NCBI GenBank assembly: GCA_001798165.1 | Contig: MGRL01000069.1 | Span: 1-55,658, forward strand | Source: Deltaproteobacteria bacterium RIFCSPHIGHO2_02_FULL_43_33 | GTDB lineage: Bacteria > Desulfobacterota > GWC2-55-46 > UBA9637 | Reading direction: 5' to 3' | Length of the DNA: 55,658 nt | Shown: positions 19,397 to 28,457 of the stretch, piece by piece | How the letters are laid out: each line of letters starts with the position of its first letter | Numbering within the stretch: position 1 is the stretch's first letter | Program-made: the position numbers and the translations under genes | Notes under the pieces: generated by a model | Databases searched by the model: none | Seen by the model: the letters and a program-made list of their open reading frames with translations, nothing else | Told to the model about the DNA's origin: nothing

Positions 19397-20811
19397 TGAG
19401 AGCCATGAAGATACTCCTTGTAAACTGCATAAATCTGGAAGAGGGGCTTCGCGCGCAGGAGGATTCGGCGGAGCATCTGGGAATCCTTTACATAGCGTCC
19501 TCTTTGAGGAAGCATTTTACGGAGAATGAACTTGGAATGAGTGTTACCTATGGGCCGGTTTTCGGCTCGACCCTCAACGACATCAAGCCTGATGTGGTTG
19601 GTCTTTCGTCCGTTTCTCAAAACTACCACATCGCCCAGAGATACGCTAAACTCTGTAAAGAGAGAAACATCCCCGTCATAGTGGGAGGCGTTCATATATC
19701 TACGCTTCCCCACACCCTTACCGAAGACATGGACGTCGGGATTATCAACGAGGGTGAAGACGCTATAGTAGAACTCATGCGCATCTTCATGGAAGACAAT
19801 GCTCTTACGAGGCAAAAACTCGCCGGTGTAAAGGGCATCGTTTACCATGATGGCGGCGGGCTCGTTATGACGCCGTCTCGCGAGCGCATAAAAGACCTCG
19901 ATACTTTGCCGATTCCGGCGAGGGAACTTTATCACCATCCGCGCCGCGGGATATTTACTTCTCGTGGCTGCCCATACGATTGCGTCTTTTGTTTTTCAAA
20001 GCCCTTCTGGGGCGCGAAGGCGCGGTTCTTTTCCCCCGAGTACGTGGTGAAAGAAATGGCCCATATAGTCGAAAGGTTCAACGTGTCTCAGCTTTCCATC
20101 TATGACGACCTTTTTATAGCGCCGAGGGCGAGATTCAAAAAGATGGTCGAGCTTATAAGGGAGGCCGGACTTCATGAAAAGATAACCTTCAACTGCAACG
20201 TCCGGCCGAACGAGATAACGGACGAAGTCGCGGAACTCCTTAAGAGCATGAACATAACGCACGTGTTCCTCGGCATCGAATCAGGCAATCAGAGGGTCTT
20301 GAAATACCTTAAAAAACAGGCCTGCAGCGTCGAACAGAACCGTAACGCCATAAAGATACTCAAAAAACACGGCATCATCACTTACGGAGGTTTCATCATC
20401 GGTTCTCCGGACGAGACGAGGGAGGAGATAATGGACACCTACAGGTTCATCCGGAAATCCGGCATAGACTGCTTTTCCCCGCTCATGCTCACCCCGCTTC
20501 CGGGAACTCCGGTGTGGGATATCGCTAAAAAAAGAGGGCTTGTTTCGGACTTCATGGACTGGAACATCCTGAGGGAGGAATTTAACGAGGTGGAAAGCCG
20601 CCATATCGTAATGTCAGAGGTGCTTCCGAGGGAGGAACTGTCGAAACTCTACAGGAAGTTCAAAAGACTTCAGAAGAGGAAGTATTTCTACCTTGCCCTC
20701 AAACACCCATTTGTCGGAATAAGAGAAATGATACGACTTTTAAAAAGGCAGTTTCATTACATAAAACTCCTGTATTCAAGAAACGTCATAAAGGATAGCG
20801 CCAACGTCTGA
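19396..20811 (+). CDS. B12-binding radical SAM protein
   Basis: 471 residues from ATG 19396, overlapping the previous stop by one base; ATG 19405 is the alternative. A long extension to 19306 lies inside the preceding gene and is rejected. The N-terminal B12-binding part has DVVGLSSVSQNYHIAQRYA and PVIVGGVHISTLPHTL. The radical SAM motif is CPYDCVFC (about residues 192-199), followed by LGIESGNQRVLKYLKKQA and GGFIIGSPDETREE, the HpnJ/BchE-like layout. Third radical SAM enzyme of the locus and the last gene of the atypical stretch. Confidence 0.88.
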   Translation: MRAMKILLVNCINLEEGLRAQEDSAEHLGILYIASSLRKHFTENELGMSVTYGPVFGSTLNDIKPDVVGLSSVSQNYHIAQRYAKLCKERNIPVIVGGVHISTLPHTLTEDMDVGIINEGEDAIVELMRIFMEDNALTRQKLAGVKGIVYHDGGGLVMTPSRERIKDLDTLPIPARELYHHPRRGIFTSRGCPYDCVFCFSKPFWGAKARFFSPEYVVKEMAHIVERFNVSQLSIYDDLFIAPRARFKKMVELIREAGLHEKITFNCNVRPNEITDEVAELLKSMNITHVFLGIESGNQRVLKYLKKQACSVEQNRNAIKILKKHGIITYGGFIIGSPDETREEIMDTYRFIRKSGIDCFSPLMLTPLPGTPVWDIAKKRGLVSDFMDWNILREEFNEVESRHIVMSEVLPREELSKLYRKFKRLQKRKYFYLALKHPFVGIREMIRLLKRQFHYIKLLYSRNVIKDSANV

Positions 20812-20814
20812 CGA

Positions 20815-20835
20815 GGGTTAGAATCTCGCTGACCC
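20815..20835 (+). other. Hairpin resembling a decayed tRNA T arm or weak terminator
   Basis: GGGTTAG and CTGACCC pair around the loop AATCTCG, followed by CGGTTTCTTATTT. The string AGGGTTAGAATCTCG also resembles a T arm with the same C-to-A loop change as the fragment at 835-878. It lies 3 bases after the last gene of the atypical stretch. Function uncertain. Confidence 0.35.
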
Positions 20836-20875
20836 GGTTTCTTATTTAAAGAATGGAGCTTGGACAATTCATCAA

Positions 20876-22306
20876 ATGCAACCCTTAAATAAAAATATTC
20901 ATGCAGTGATTCTGGCAGGAGGCACAGGCACACGATTCTGGCCATTGAGCAGAGAGAGGTCTCCAAAGCAGATGCTTAAGATTTTTGGCGAAGACACAAT
21001 GATAAGGCAGACCATAAAAAGGATTTGTGGTCTTGTGTCTGAGCAAAATATCTCTATTGTCACAAATGAAAGATTGGCATTTGATTTAAATCTTCATCTT
21101 GAGGGGATCAAAAGAAGAAAAGACGATTTTAAGATAATCGCTGAGTCAATTGGCAGAAACACGGCGCCGGCTATAGGCCTCGCAGCGGTTTATCTTAAGA
21201 AGAATAATCCTGATTCAATAATGGTTGTATTGTCTTCGGACCACAGCATCGGTAACGAAAAAGCATTTATTGATGTGCTGAAAAAAGCAATAAAGAGCGC
21301 TGAAAAGGGGAACCTTGTTACTCTTGGCGTAAAGCCAGTTCGACCGGAAACAGGATATGGGTATATAAAAGCAGGAGTCAGGAATCAGAAGTCAGGAATC
21401 AGGAAGGTTGAAAAGTTTACAGAAAAACCTGATATTAAAACTGCGCAGCGCTATTTAGAAAGCGGTAATTACTTCTGGAACAGCGGAATATTTGTATGGA
21501 AGGTCTCCGCAATCCTCGGAGAGATAAAAAAATATATGCCGCTGCTGTACAGCGGACTTTTAAAAATAGAAAAGGCGCTGGCCACAAAAAATGAAAGAAA
21601 GATTATAGAAGAAGTGTATTCGGAACTTGAAAGCCAATCCATTGACTACGGCGTCCTTGAAAAGAGCAACAAGGTAATGGTTGCGCCCGCTGACATCGGG
21701 TGGTGTGATGTAGGCAGTTGGACAGCCCTTGATGATGTGCTTCCGCATGATGATAACGGCAATATAATCAAGGGAAATGTTGTAGATATAGCAAGCAAAG
21801 ATTCTATAATATTTTCCAGTGATAGGCTTGTTGCGACTATAGGTTTGAAAAATATGGTCATAGTCGATACCCCGGACGCCACGCTTGTGTGTGAAAAGCA
21901 TAGGGCGCAGGATGTTAAAAAAATTGTCGACGAGTTGAAAAGACGCGGCAAGGAAGAACATCTTATCCACAAGACGGTGGAAAGGCCGTGGGGGGCATAT
22001 ACGGTGCTTGAATGCGGTGACCGATATAAAATAAAAAGACTGGCTATAAAACCGGGCGGAAGGCTGAGTATGCAACTGCATCGCCACAGGAGCGAACACT
22101 GGGTTGTTGTCTCAGGCACAGCCCGCGTTACAAAAGACACAGAGGTTTATGATGTGCATCCGAATGAGAGCACCTATATTCCCATGTCGACAAAACACAG
22201 GCTTGAGAATATCGGCAAAGTCCTTCTGCAGATTATAGAGGTTCAGAATGGCGAATATCTCGGCGAGGATGATATAGAGAGGATAGACGATGATTACAAC
22301 CGTTAA
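20876..22306 (+). CDS. manC: Mannose-1-phosphate guanylyltransferase / mannose-6-phosphate isomerase
   Basis: 476 residues, bifunctional type II enzyme. The N-terminal pyrophosphorylase has AVILAGGTGTRFWPLSRE followed by SPKQML; NSGIFVWK and DYGVLEKS are also family blocks. The C-terminal cupin (about 360-470) has RPWGAYTVLECGDRYKIKRL and LSMQLHRHRSEHWVVVSGTA. It makes GDP-mannose, the precursor for Gmd and Fcl. At 21372-21405 a heptamer array (CAGGAGT CAGGAAT CAGAAGT CAGGAAT) adds about a dozen residues (AGVRNQKSGIRKVE) in the middle of the transferase domain. No Shine-Dalgarno is obvious. Confidence 0.95.
   Translation: MQPLNKNIHAVILAGGTGTRFWPLSRERSPKQMLKIFGEDTMIRQTIKRICGLVSEQNISIVTNERLAFDLNLHLEGIKRRKDDFKIIAESIGRNTAPAIGLAAVYLKKNNPDSIMVVLSSDHSIGNEKAFIDVLKKAIKSAEKGNLVTLGVKPVRPETGYGYIKAGVRNQKSGIRKVEKFTEKPDIKTAQRYLESGNYFWNSGIFVWKVSAILGEIKKYMPLLYSGLLKIEKALATKNERKIIEEVYSELESQSIDYGVLEKSNKVMVAPADIGWCDVGSWTALDDVLPHDDNGNIIKGNVVDIASKDSIIFSSDRLVATIGLKNMVIVDTPDATLVCEKHRAQDVKKIVDELKRRGKEEHLIHKTVERPWGAYTVLECGDRYKIKRLAIKPGGRLSMQLHRHRSEHWVVVSGTARVTKDTEVYDVHPNESTYIPMSTKHRLENIGKVLLQIIEVQNGEYLGEDDIERIDDDYNR
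21372..21405. repeat. Heptamer array (CAGGAGT type) inside manC
   Basis: About four and a half degenerate copies of CAGGAnT in exact 7-base steps, translated in frame. A similar word fills 22710-22738 in manB. Confidence 0.75.
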
Positions 22307-23759
22307 TCCAGGGATATTTCGCCAATACGACATCCGTGGCATTTTTAATAAAGACTTAACACCGCAAGCGGCTTATGCAATTGGCGCAGCATATGGAGCA
22401 TACCTTTTACGACTCAAAGGGTCAAAAGGGTTGAGGGTTAGTGTCGGCAGAGATGTAAGATTAAGCTCCCCTATCTTAAGAGATGCTTTAATAGAAGGAA
22501 TACTTTCAACAGGTATTGATGTTATAGATATTGGCGAATGTCCAACGCCCCTTCAGTATTTCTCTTTATTTCACTTGAATCTTGACGGTGGCATCATGAT
22601 AACCGGCAGCCATAATCCGCCGGAATTTAATGGATTTAAAATCAGCATCGGCCAGGAAACCATATACGGGCAGGCAATTCAGGAGTTGAGAAGGATAGTG
22701 GAAAGCAAGGGTCAGGAGTCAGGAGCCATAAGTCAGGAAAAAAAGGGGAAAATAGAATATTATAATATTGTTCCGGTGTATATTGATTACCTTAAGAAGC
22801 AGTTTTCAAAATACCCGCCGTCAAATAAACCTGCCGTTAAAGTTGTTGTTGATGCAGGAAACGGAACGGCAGGCCGTATGGCGCCGAAACTTTTGAGGGA
22901 GTTAGGTTGTGAAGTTGTTGAGCTTTTTTGCGACCCCAACGGCAACTTCCCCAATCATCACCCTGACCCCACTATCCCTGAAAATTTAAATGATTTAATA
23001 GCGGCAGTAAAAATACACAAAGCGGATTTCGGTATTGCTTATGACGGCGATGCAGACAGGATAGGTATTGTTGACGAAAAGGGGAAGATTGCCTGGGGAG
23101 ATCAGCTCCTGATAATATTTGCAAGAGATATACTTAAAAACTCAAAGCTCATCCCCTATAGCTTCAATCGGGGACAAAACTCAAAACCGACCTTTATCGG
23201 TGAGGTAAAATGCTCACAGGTTATGTATGATGAAATCAATAGGCTCGGCGGTAATGCCATTATGTGGAAAACAGGGCATTCTCTTATAAAATCAAAGATG
23301 AAAGAAACAGGCTCCGTCCTGGCGGGAGAGATGAGCGGACATATATTTTTTGCAGACAGATATTTCGGCTATGACGACGCAATTTACGCATCATGCCGAT
23401 TGGTGGAGATCCTTTCCGCGGAGCGGTTGCGCATTCCAAATGCCCCATTTTCCAGCCTCCTTTCCGGTTTGCCGGAAACCTATACAACTCCCGAAATAAG
23501 GGTTGATTGTCCTGATGAAGAGAAGTTTAAAGTGATTGACAGGCTATCTGAGGTTGTCAGTCAGGAAGATATGGGGATCAGGGGCATAATCAGGATTGAC
23601 GGCCTTAGATTAGTATTTGATAATGGGTGGGCGCTCATTCGGGCCAGCAACACACAACCTATTCTTGTTCTCAGGTTTGAAGCGACAACTGAAGAGGGGC
23701 TTGGGCAGATAAAAGAATCTGTGGAGAAAAAATTAAAGCAAGCGCTTTATCAAAAATAG
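22290..23759 (+). CDS. manB: Phosphomannomutase/phosphoglucomutase
   Basis: 489 residues; the start overlaps manC by 17 bases, so the two are translationally coupled. FRQYDIRGIFNKDLT is the N-terminal signature, Ser107 in GIMITGSHNPPEF is the phosphoserine, DGDADRIG binds the metal, and GEMSGHIFF and RASNTQPILVLRFE complete the active site. It interconverts mannose-6-P and mannose-1-P for ManC. A heptamer-derived insert (KGQESGAISQEKKGK, from 22710-22738) extends a surface loop near residue 145. Confidence 0.94.
   Translation: MITTVNPGIFRQYDIRGIFNKDLTPQAAYAIGAAYGAYLLRLKGSKGLRVSVGRDVRLSSPILRDALIEGILSTGIDVIDIGECPTPLQYFSLFHLNLDGGIMITGSHNPPEFNGFKISIGQETIYGQAIQELRRIVESKGQESGAISQEKKGKIEYYNIVPVYIDYLKKQFSKYPPSNKPAVKVVVDAGNGTAGRMAPKLLRELGCEVVELFCDPNGNFPNHHPDPTIPENLNDLIAAVKIHKADFGIAYDGDADRIGIVDEKGKIAWGDQLLIIFARDILKNSKLIPYSFNRGQNSKPTFIGEVKCSQVMYDEINRLGGNAIMWKTGHSLIKSKMKETGSVLAGEMSGHIFFADRYFGYDDAIYASCRLVEILSAERLRIPNAPFSSLLSGLPETYTTPEIRVDCPDEEKFKVIDRLSEVVSQEDMGIRGIIRIDGLRLVFDNGWALIRASNTQPILVLRFEATTEEGLGQIKESVEKKLKQALYQK
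22710..22738. repeat. Heptamer array (GTCAGGA type) inside manB
   Basis: GTCAGGA GTCAGGA GCCATAA GTCAGGA in 7-base steps, kept in frame within the coding sequence. Confidence 0.7.
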
Positions 23760-23802
23760 CGATTGATTTTTGGGGAAATAAATTAAATCGGAGGCTGATA
23801 GA

Positions 23803-24834
23803 ATGACTAAAAAAGCATTTATTACCGGCATAACCGGGCAGGATGGGGCGTATCTCACTAAACTATTGATAGAAAAAGACTACGAGGTTTATGGTGCCTT
23901 CAGAAGAACATCGGATTTGCATCTGAGCAGGCTAAAATTTTTAGGAGTGGATGACAAGATAAAGTTTATTCCTCTGGAGCTGCTGGAGTTTACCAATATT
24001 TACAGGGCAATGGAGAAGATACAGCCGGATGAAATATATAATCTTGGAGCGCAGAGTTTTGTTGCGCTGTCATTTGAGGAGCCGATATTTACTGCTGATG
24101 TGACGGGTGTAGGCCCTTTGAGAATTCTCGAGGCCATACGGGCGCTCAATCCAAAGATTAAGTTCTATCAGGCCTCTTCGAGTGAGATGTTCGGAAAGGT
24201 TCAGGCAATACCACAGAATGAAAAGACCCCGTTTTATCCAAGAAGCCCTTATGCAATAGCAAAACTTTTTGCCCATTGGACTACGGTAAATTATAGAGAG
24301 TCTTATAACCTTTTTGCATGTTCTGGCATTCTCTTTAATCACGAATCGCCGTTGAGAGGTTTAGAATTTGTTACAAGGAAGATAACAACCGGCGCGGCGC
24401 GTATCAAGTATGGGCTTCAGGATAAGATAGTCTTGGGAAATTTAGATACAAAAAGGGATTGGGGTTATGCCCCTGAATATGTAGAGGCTATGTGGCGTCT
24501 GCTCCAGCAACCTGAACCAGATGATTATGTCATAGCAACCGGAGAAACCCATTCTGTAAGAGAGTTTGTGGAGTTGGCCTTTGAGAAGACCGGTGTTAGG
24601 ATAGGATGGGAGGGTAAAGGTGTCGATGAAAAAGGAATAGATAAAAAAACAGGCAAAGTTGTTGTGGAAGTTTCTCCTGAATTTTTTAGGCCGGCTGAAG
24701 TGGATATTCTTATAGGAGATTATTCTAAGGCCAAAGAGAAATTGAAATGGCAGCCTAAAACCACATTTGAGGATTTGGTGAGTATAATGGTTGAGGCGGA
24801 TATCAAAATGGTTGAGAGAGATTTGAGAAAATGA
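23803..24834 (+). CDS. gmd: GDP-mannose 4,6-dehydratase
   Basis: 343 residues, preceded by CGGAGGCTGATAG. ITGITGQDGAYLTKLL is the NADP loop; EIYNLGAQSFVALSF, QASSSEMFGKV, Tyr150/Lys154 in SPYAIAKLFAHW and NHESPLRGLEFVTRKI are Gmd hallmarks. It turns GDP-mannose into GDP-4-keto-6-deoxymannose, which the Fcl-like enzyme at 10576 can reduce to GDP-L-fucose; a rhamnose product is less likely. Base composition and codons match the host rather than the 10-21 kb stretch. Confidence 0.95.
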   Translation: MTKKAFITGITGQDGAYLTKLLIEKDYEVYGAFRRTSDLHLSRLKFLGVDDKIKFIPLELLEFTNIYRAMEKIQPDEIYNLGAQSFVALSFEEPIFTADVTGVGPLRILEAIRALNPKIKFYQASSSEMFGKVQAIPQNEKTPFYPRSPYAIAKLFAHWTTVNYRESYNLFACSGILFNHESPLRGLEFVTRKITTGAARIKYGLQDKIVLGNLDTKRDWGYAPEYVEAMWRLLQQPEPDDYVIATGETHSVREFVELAFEKTGVRIGWEGKGVDEKGIDKKTGKVVVEVSPEFFRPAEVDILIGDYSKAKEKLKWQPKTTFEDLVSIMVEADIKMVERDLRK

Positions 24835-24841
24835 GCCTTAT

Positions 24842-24990
24842 CTAACAGATTGTTGAAAAACTCAACAATCTCTGATTACACAGAGAAAAGATTAGATTAC
24901 ACAGATTGAAACTCCTTGAAATATCCGTGTAATCATCTTTTATAATCTGTGTAATCAAGGCTGTTGATGACTTTTTCAACAGCCTGCTAA
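24842..24990. repeat. 149 bp hairpin MITE-like element, copy 2 (diverged)
   Basis: Same length and plan as 6931-7079, with scattered changes: start CTAACAGATTGTTGAAAAAC, interior GATTACACAG and TCTGTGTAATC, end TTTTTCAACAGCCTGCTAA. It lies between gmd and a glycosyltransferase gene. Confidence 0.92.
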
Positions 24991-25009
24991 ACTTGGTTGG
25001 GGGAAAATT

Positions 25010-26158
25010 TTGAGGATTGGCATAAATTCGCTTTTTCTCGTATCGGGTAAAGGCGGGGGCATAGAGAGGTATTTAAGAGGGCTCGTTGGCGGCCTGAAAA
25101 AGATTGATAAAAAAAATGAATATTTTATCTTTACCAATAGAAATTGCAGGGGTGCATTTGGATTTGGCGAAAACTTTCATGAGATATATTGCGATGTCTC
25201 TGCGGTTTTCAGGCCGGCCAAGATACTCTGGGAGCAGTTTGTCCTTCCATGGCAGCTGAAGAGGCATAAGATCGACATCCTTCTTTCTGCCGGCAACACC
25301 GCTCCTGTTGCGCATCGGTGTCCATCGGTGGCGATAATTTACGATATGATTCCGTTTATAAGGCCGGAGGGATTCAACACCATAGAGTTACTTGCATTAA
25401 AAACCTTGTTTTCGCTGACAGCAAAAACAAGTTCAAAGATTATAACGATTTCAAAATCCTCACAGGAGGAAATAGTCAAGAGATTGAAGGTGTCTCCTGA
25501 TAAGGTAGAAATTGTTTATGGGTCTTGCGATGAATATTTCAAGCCGGTTGGAGATAAAGGAAGGAGTGAACTCCAGAAGTACGGAATAAGCGGCGAATAT
25601 ATTCTTTATGTGGCTTCAAGCAGACCGTATAAAAATATAGATGGTTTGATTAAGGCATATAGAATTATGAAAGAAAGGCATCACATGGGGCACAAGCTGG
25701 TAGTCGTTGGCCTTGCAGGCAGGGCATATCCTGAACTTATGAAACTGGTGAAGGAATCGAAATTGGAGGGCGATGTCATATTCTGCGGCTTTGTCAATGA
25801 CGAAGACCTTCCCCTGTTGTATTCTCTATCATATGTCTTTGTGTACCCCTCCTTCTATGAAGGGTTCGGATTGCCGATACTGGAGGCAATGTCATGTGGG
25901 GTCCCGGTAGCGGCATCTCATGTTACCTCTATCCCAGAGGCTGTCGGTAACGCCGGTCTTCTCTTTGACCCGTATAATGTCGAAGAAATGGCAGAGGTTA
26001 TCTACCGTCTGATGATTGACAGTGGCCTGAGGGAATCATTGATACAGAAAGGGTATGAGTGGGTCAAAGAATTTTCATGGGAAAAAAGCGCAATGCGGGT
26101 TCTTGCAGTATTATCTGATACCTATACGGAAAATAGAATGTTTGGCAGGGGAATATAA
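25010..26158 (+). CDS. Glycosyltransferase family 4
   Basis: 382 residues from TTG 25010, placed 7 bases after a GGGGGA site. N-terminal GKGGGIERYLRGLVGGL; C-terminal YVASSRPYKNIDGLIKAYR and FYEGFGLPILEAMSCGVPVA with SHVTSIPEAVGNAGLLFDP. Typical retaining GT-B enzyme, resembling mannosyltransferases (inference). Second GT4 of the locus and the first of a three-gene run (26165, 27289). Confidence 0.92.
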   Translation: MRIGINSLFLVSGKGGGIERYLRGLVGGLKKIDKKNEYFIFTNRNCRGAFGFGENFHEIYCDVSAVFRPAKILWEQFVLPWQLKRHKIDILLSAGNTAPVAHRCPSVAIIYDMIPFIRPEGFNTIELLALKTLFSLTAKTSSKIITISKSSQEEIVKRLKVSPDKVEIVYGSCDEYFKPVGDKGRSELQKYGISGEYILYVASSRPYKNIDGLIKAYRIMKERHHMGHKLVVVGLAGRAYPELMKLVKESKLEGDVIFCGFVNDEDLPLLYSLSYVFVYPSFYEGFGLPILEAMSCGVPVAASHVTSIPEAVGNAGLLFDPYNVEEMAEVIYRLMIDSGLRESLIQKGYEWVKEFSWEKSAMRVLAVLSDTYTENRMFGRGI

Positions 26159-26164
26159 AAGATT

Positions 26165-27292
26165 GTGAAGATCTGTTTTATTCTCGAATATTACCACCCC
26201 CATATCGGAGGAGTAGAATATCTCTTTAAAACGCTTACCGAAGGGTTAAGGAAAAGGGGATATGAAGTAACAGTCCTTACCAGAAGACTCAAAGGGACCA
26301 AGGGGCGAGAGTTTGTAGATGGGGTCAGGGTAATAAGGATTAGAACATTGAACAGGTATGTCTTTACTTTTTTTTCAATACCGTGGGCCATTTTTCTGGC
26401 AAGGGGTTGTGATATAATTCATACAACAACATTTAACGGCGCCTTTCCTGCGTGGGTTGCATCAAAGGTCTGGGGGATTCCGGCGGTAATCACCATCCTT
26501 GAGGTATGGCTCAAGAAATGGAGAATGCTTACGGATATGAACTGGCTTTCAGCCTTGGTGCATAATCTCCTTGAAAGGATGATATATTTGTTGAGTTTTG
26601 ATTTTTATGTAGCCATATCGCACTCCACAGAAAGGCAGCTCTCGAAAGTCGGCGTTCAGAAAGAACGAATGAAGGTGATTTACAATGGATTTGAGCATGA
26701 TTTTTTCAACCCTGAAAGGTACGATGGGGATATTGTAAGAGAACGATATGGCCTTAAGGATGCATTTATCTGTTTTTCCTGGGGAAGACCAGGGGTTTCA
26801 AAGGGCCATGAATATCTCATAATGGCTGTTCCTCGCATTGTTGAGAAAATCCCTCACGCCGTGCTTTTATTAATGCTCAGCGACAAAGAGACCTATCGGA
26901 GGAGATACCGGTACCTTATAGACCTTATTCGGAAACTTGAGGTCAGTAGCAAGGTGATACTGGTAGAACCGGTTCCCCGAGGGGAGCTTGGTTTTTATCT
27001 CAAGGCAGCTGATTGTATCGTTATACCATCTATTGCCGAAGGGTTTGGCTACGCAGCGCTTGAGGCATGTAGTATTGGGACGCCGGTTGTAGCATCGGAT
27101 ACCACATCTATTCCAGAGGTTATAGGTGGCAGATACGTCCTCGTTGAGCCGAAAAACCCTGAGGCTATTGCTAAAGGAGTTGAGAGTGTATATAAAGGCG
27201 AATACAGGACATCTGAATTAAAGGTTTTTCCCTGGGACAGAGCTGTAGCTGAATATATGGGTGTATATGATGCACTATCATCACAGGCTTGA
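26165..27292 (+). CDS. Glycosyltransferase family 4
   Basis: 375 residues from GTG 26165. CFILEYYHPHIGGVEYLFKT opens the acceptor domain; ICFSWGRPGVSKGHEYLIMA and AEGFGYAALEACSIGTPVVA with SDTTSIPEVIGG form the donor domain. A short hydrophobic stretch near residue 65-80 may touch the membrane. Its stop overlaps the next start. Confidence 0.9.
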   Translation: MKICFILEYYHPHIGGVEYLFKTLTEGLRKRGYEVTVLTRRLKGTKGREFVDGVRVIRIRTLNRYVFTFFSIPWAIFLARGCDIIHTTTFNGAFPAWVASKVWGIPAVITILEVWLKKWRMLTDMNWLSALVHNLLERMIYLLSFDFYVAISHSTERQLSKVGVQKERMKVIYNGFEHDFFNPERYDGDIVRERYGLKDAFICFSWGRPGVSKGHEYLIMAVPRIVEKIPHAVLLLMLSDKETYRRRYRYLIDLIRKLEVSSKVILVEPVPRGELGFYLKAADCIVIPSIAEGFGYAALEACSIGTPVVASDTTSIPEVIGGRYVLVEPKNPEAIAKGVESVYKGEYRTSELKVFPWDRAVAEYMGVYDALSSQA

Positions 27293-27996
27293 AGATGCAT
27301 AAACTACTCGTCATAATGCCGGCCTATAATGAGGCTGAGAGCATTGGAAATATTATTCCAGCGGTCAAAAAAAACTTACCGTCTGCCGATATCCTTGTTG
27401 TCAACGACGGCTCGAAAGATGCTACGGCTGCTATTGCCAGAAGACTCGGAGCGCTGGTTACCGACCTTCCTTACAATATGGGCATAGGCGCTGCTATGCA
27501 GACAGGTTACAGCTATGCTGCATTAAATAACTATGATATAGCAGTACAGGTGGACGCAGACGGCCAGCATCCTCCTGACCAGATACCTTTCCTGATACAA
27601 CCGATTATGGAACAAAAGGCAGATATGGCTATTGGTTCAAGATTCCTTGGAAATGGCAATTATCGTCCTTCTTTGGCAAGAAATATCGGTATAAGGATTT
27701 TTTCCATGTTGTTATCTGCAATAACGAGTCAGAGGCTGACTGACACTACCTCTGGCTTCAGGGCTGTTAATAAAGGAGTAATAAAATTCTTTGCCAAAAA
27801 TTATCCTGAAGATTACCCGGAGGTAGAAGCTATTGTATTGCTTCGCAAGGCAAGGTTCAATATAATAGAAGTTTCTGTAAAGATGGAGGCAAGAATCGGT
27901 GGAAAGTCTTCCATTACACCTTTACATGCGGTTTATTATATGATAAAGGTGTTGCTGGCTGTATTGATAGATATTTTGAAAAAGGTGGAAAGGTAA
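27289..27996 (+). CDS. Glycosyltransferase family 2, polyprenyl-phosphate sugar synthase-like
   Basis: 235 residues from TTG 27289, or two fewer from ATG 27295. LVIMPAYNEAESIGNIIPAV, ILVVNDGSKDATA and VDADGQHPPDQIPFL are the DPM1/GtrB-like motifs. SRLTDTTSGFR-type text (RLTDTTSGFRAVNKGVI) is also characteristic. It probably charges undecaprenyl phosphate with a sugar for the TMTC-like enzyme two genes on. DUF2304 genes commonly follow such a synthase, as here. Confidence 0.88.
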   Translation: MKMHKLLVIMPAYNEAESIGNIIPAVKKNLPSADILVVNDGSKDATAAIARRLGALVTDLPYNMGIGAAMQTGYSYAALNNYDIAVQVDADGQHPPDQIPFLIQPIMEQKADMAIGSRFLGNGNYRPSLARNIGIRIFSMLLSAITSQRLTDTTSGFRAVNKGVIKFFAKNYPEDYPEVEAIVLLRKARFNIIEVSVKMEARIGGKSSITPLHAVYYMIKVLLAVLIDILKKVER

Positions 27997-28010
27997 AGGA
28001 AGGAAGGAAA

Positions 28011-28071
28011 CAGGTTAAGGTCAAGATTGAGGCTGAGGATTTCTAAACCTTAACCTTAGCCTCAACCTTAT
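28011..28071. repeat. Heptamer array with inverted arm (GGTTAAG / AACCTTA type)
   Basis: Left words GGTTAAG, GTCAAGA, TTGAGGCTGAGG; right words AACCTTAACCTTAGCC and CTCAACCTTA. The two halves pair into a hairpin between GT2 and DUF2304. Confidence 0.75.
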
Positions 28072-28079
28072 AAAGCGCT

Positions 28080-28457
28080 ATGCACTCTATCCAGATTGTC
28101 GCCATTATTATTAGCCTTGGTATTTTGATAAGCGTTGTAGACCTTATAAGACGGGGCATGCTGAAGGAACAGTATGCTATCCTATGGCTTGCATCAGCAG
28201 TTGTTTTATTGGTGCTCTCCATGTGGAGGGGGCTGTTAGATAATATTGCCCGCGCAACAGGTATCGCATATCCGCCGTCTCTTCTCTTTTTGGTGGCATT
28301 CCTGTTTCTTCTTTTAATCGTGCTGCACTTTTCCGTAATTATATCCAGCTTGAGCGAAAAAAACAAAAAACTCAGCCAGGAGATTGCAATATTCAAAACA
28401 TTTTTTGAAGAACATAAAAAAGAAGGAGGAAAAAATGAGCATAGAAAAGGTTTTTGA
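28080..28457 (+). CDS. DUF2304 membrane protein
   Basis: 125 residues. Three hydrophobic segments (about 5-20, 33-50, 68-90) with RRGMLKEQYAILWLASAVVL between, and a charged coiled-coil tail (SLSEKNKKLSQEIAIF). This is the DUF2304 pattern. Function unknown; it regularly accompanies polyprenyl-P sugar synthases of the GT2 family. Its end overlaps the next start by 23 bases. Confidence 0.87.
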   Translation: MHSIQIVAIIISLGILISVVDLIRRGMLKEQYAILWLASAVVLLVLSMWRGLLDNIARATGIAYPPSLLFLVAFLFLLLIVLHFSVIISSLSEKNKKLSQEIAIFKTFFEEHKKEGGKNEHRKGF

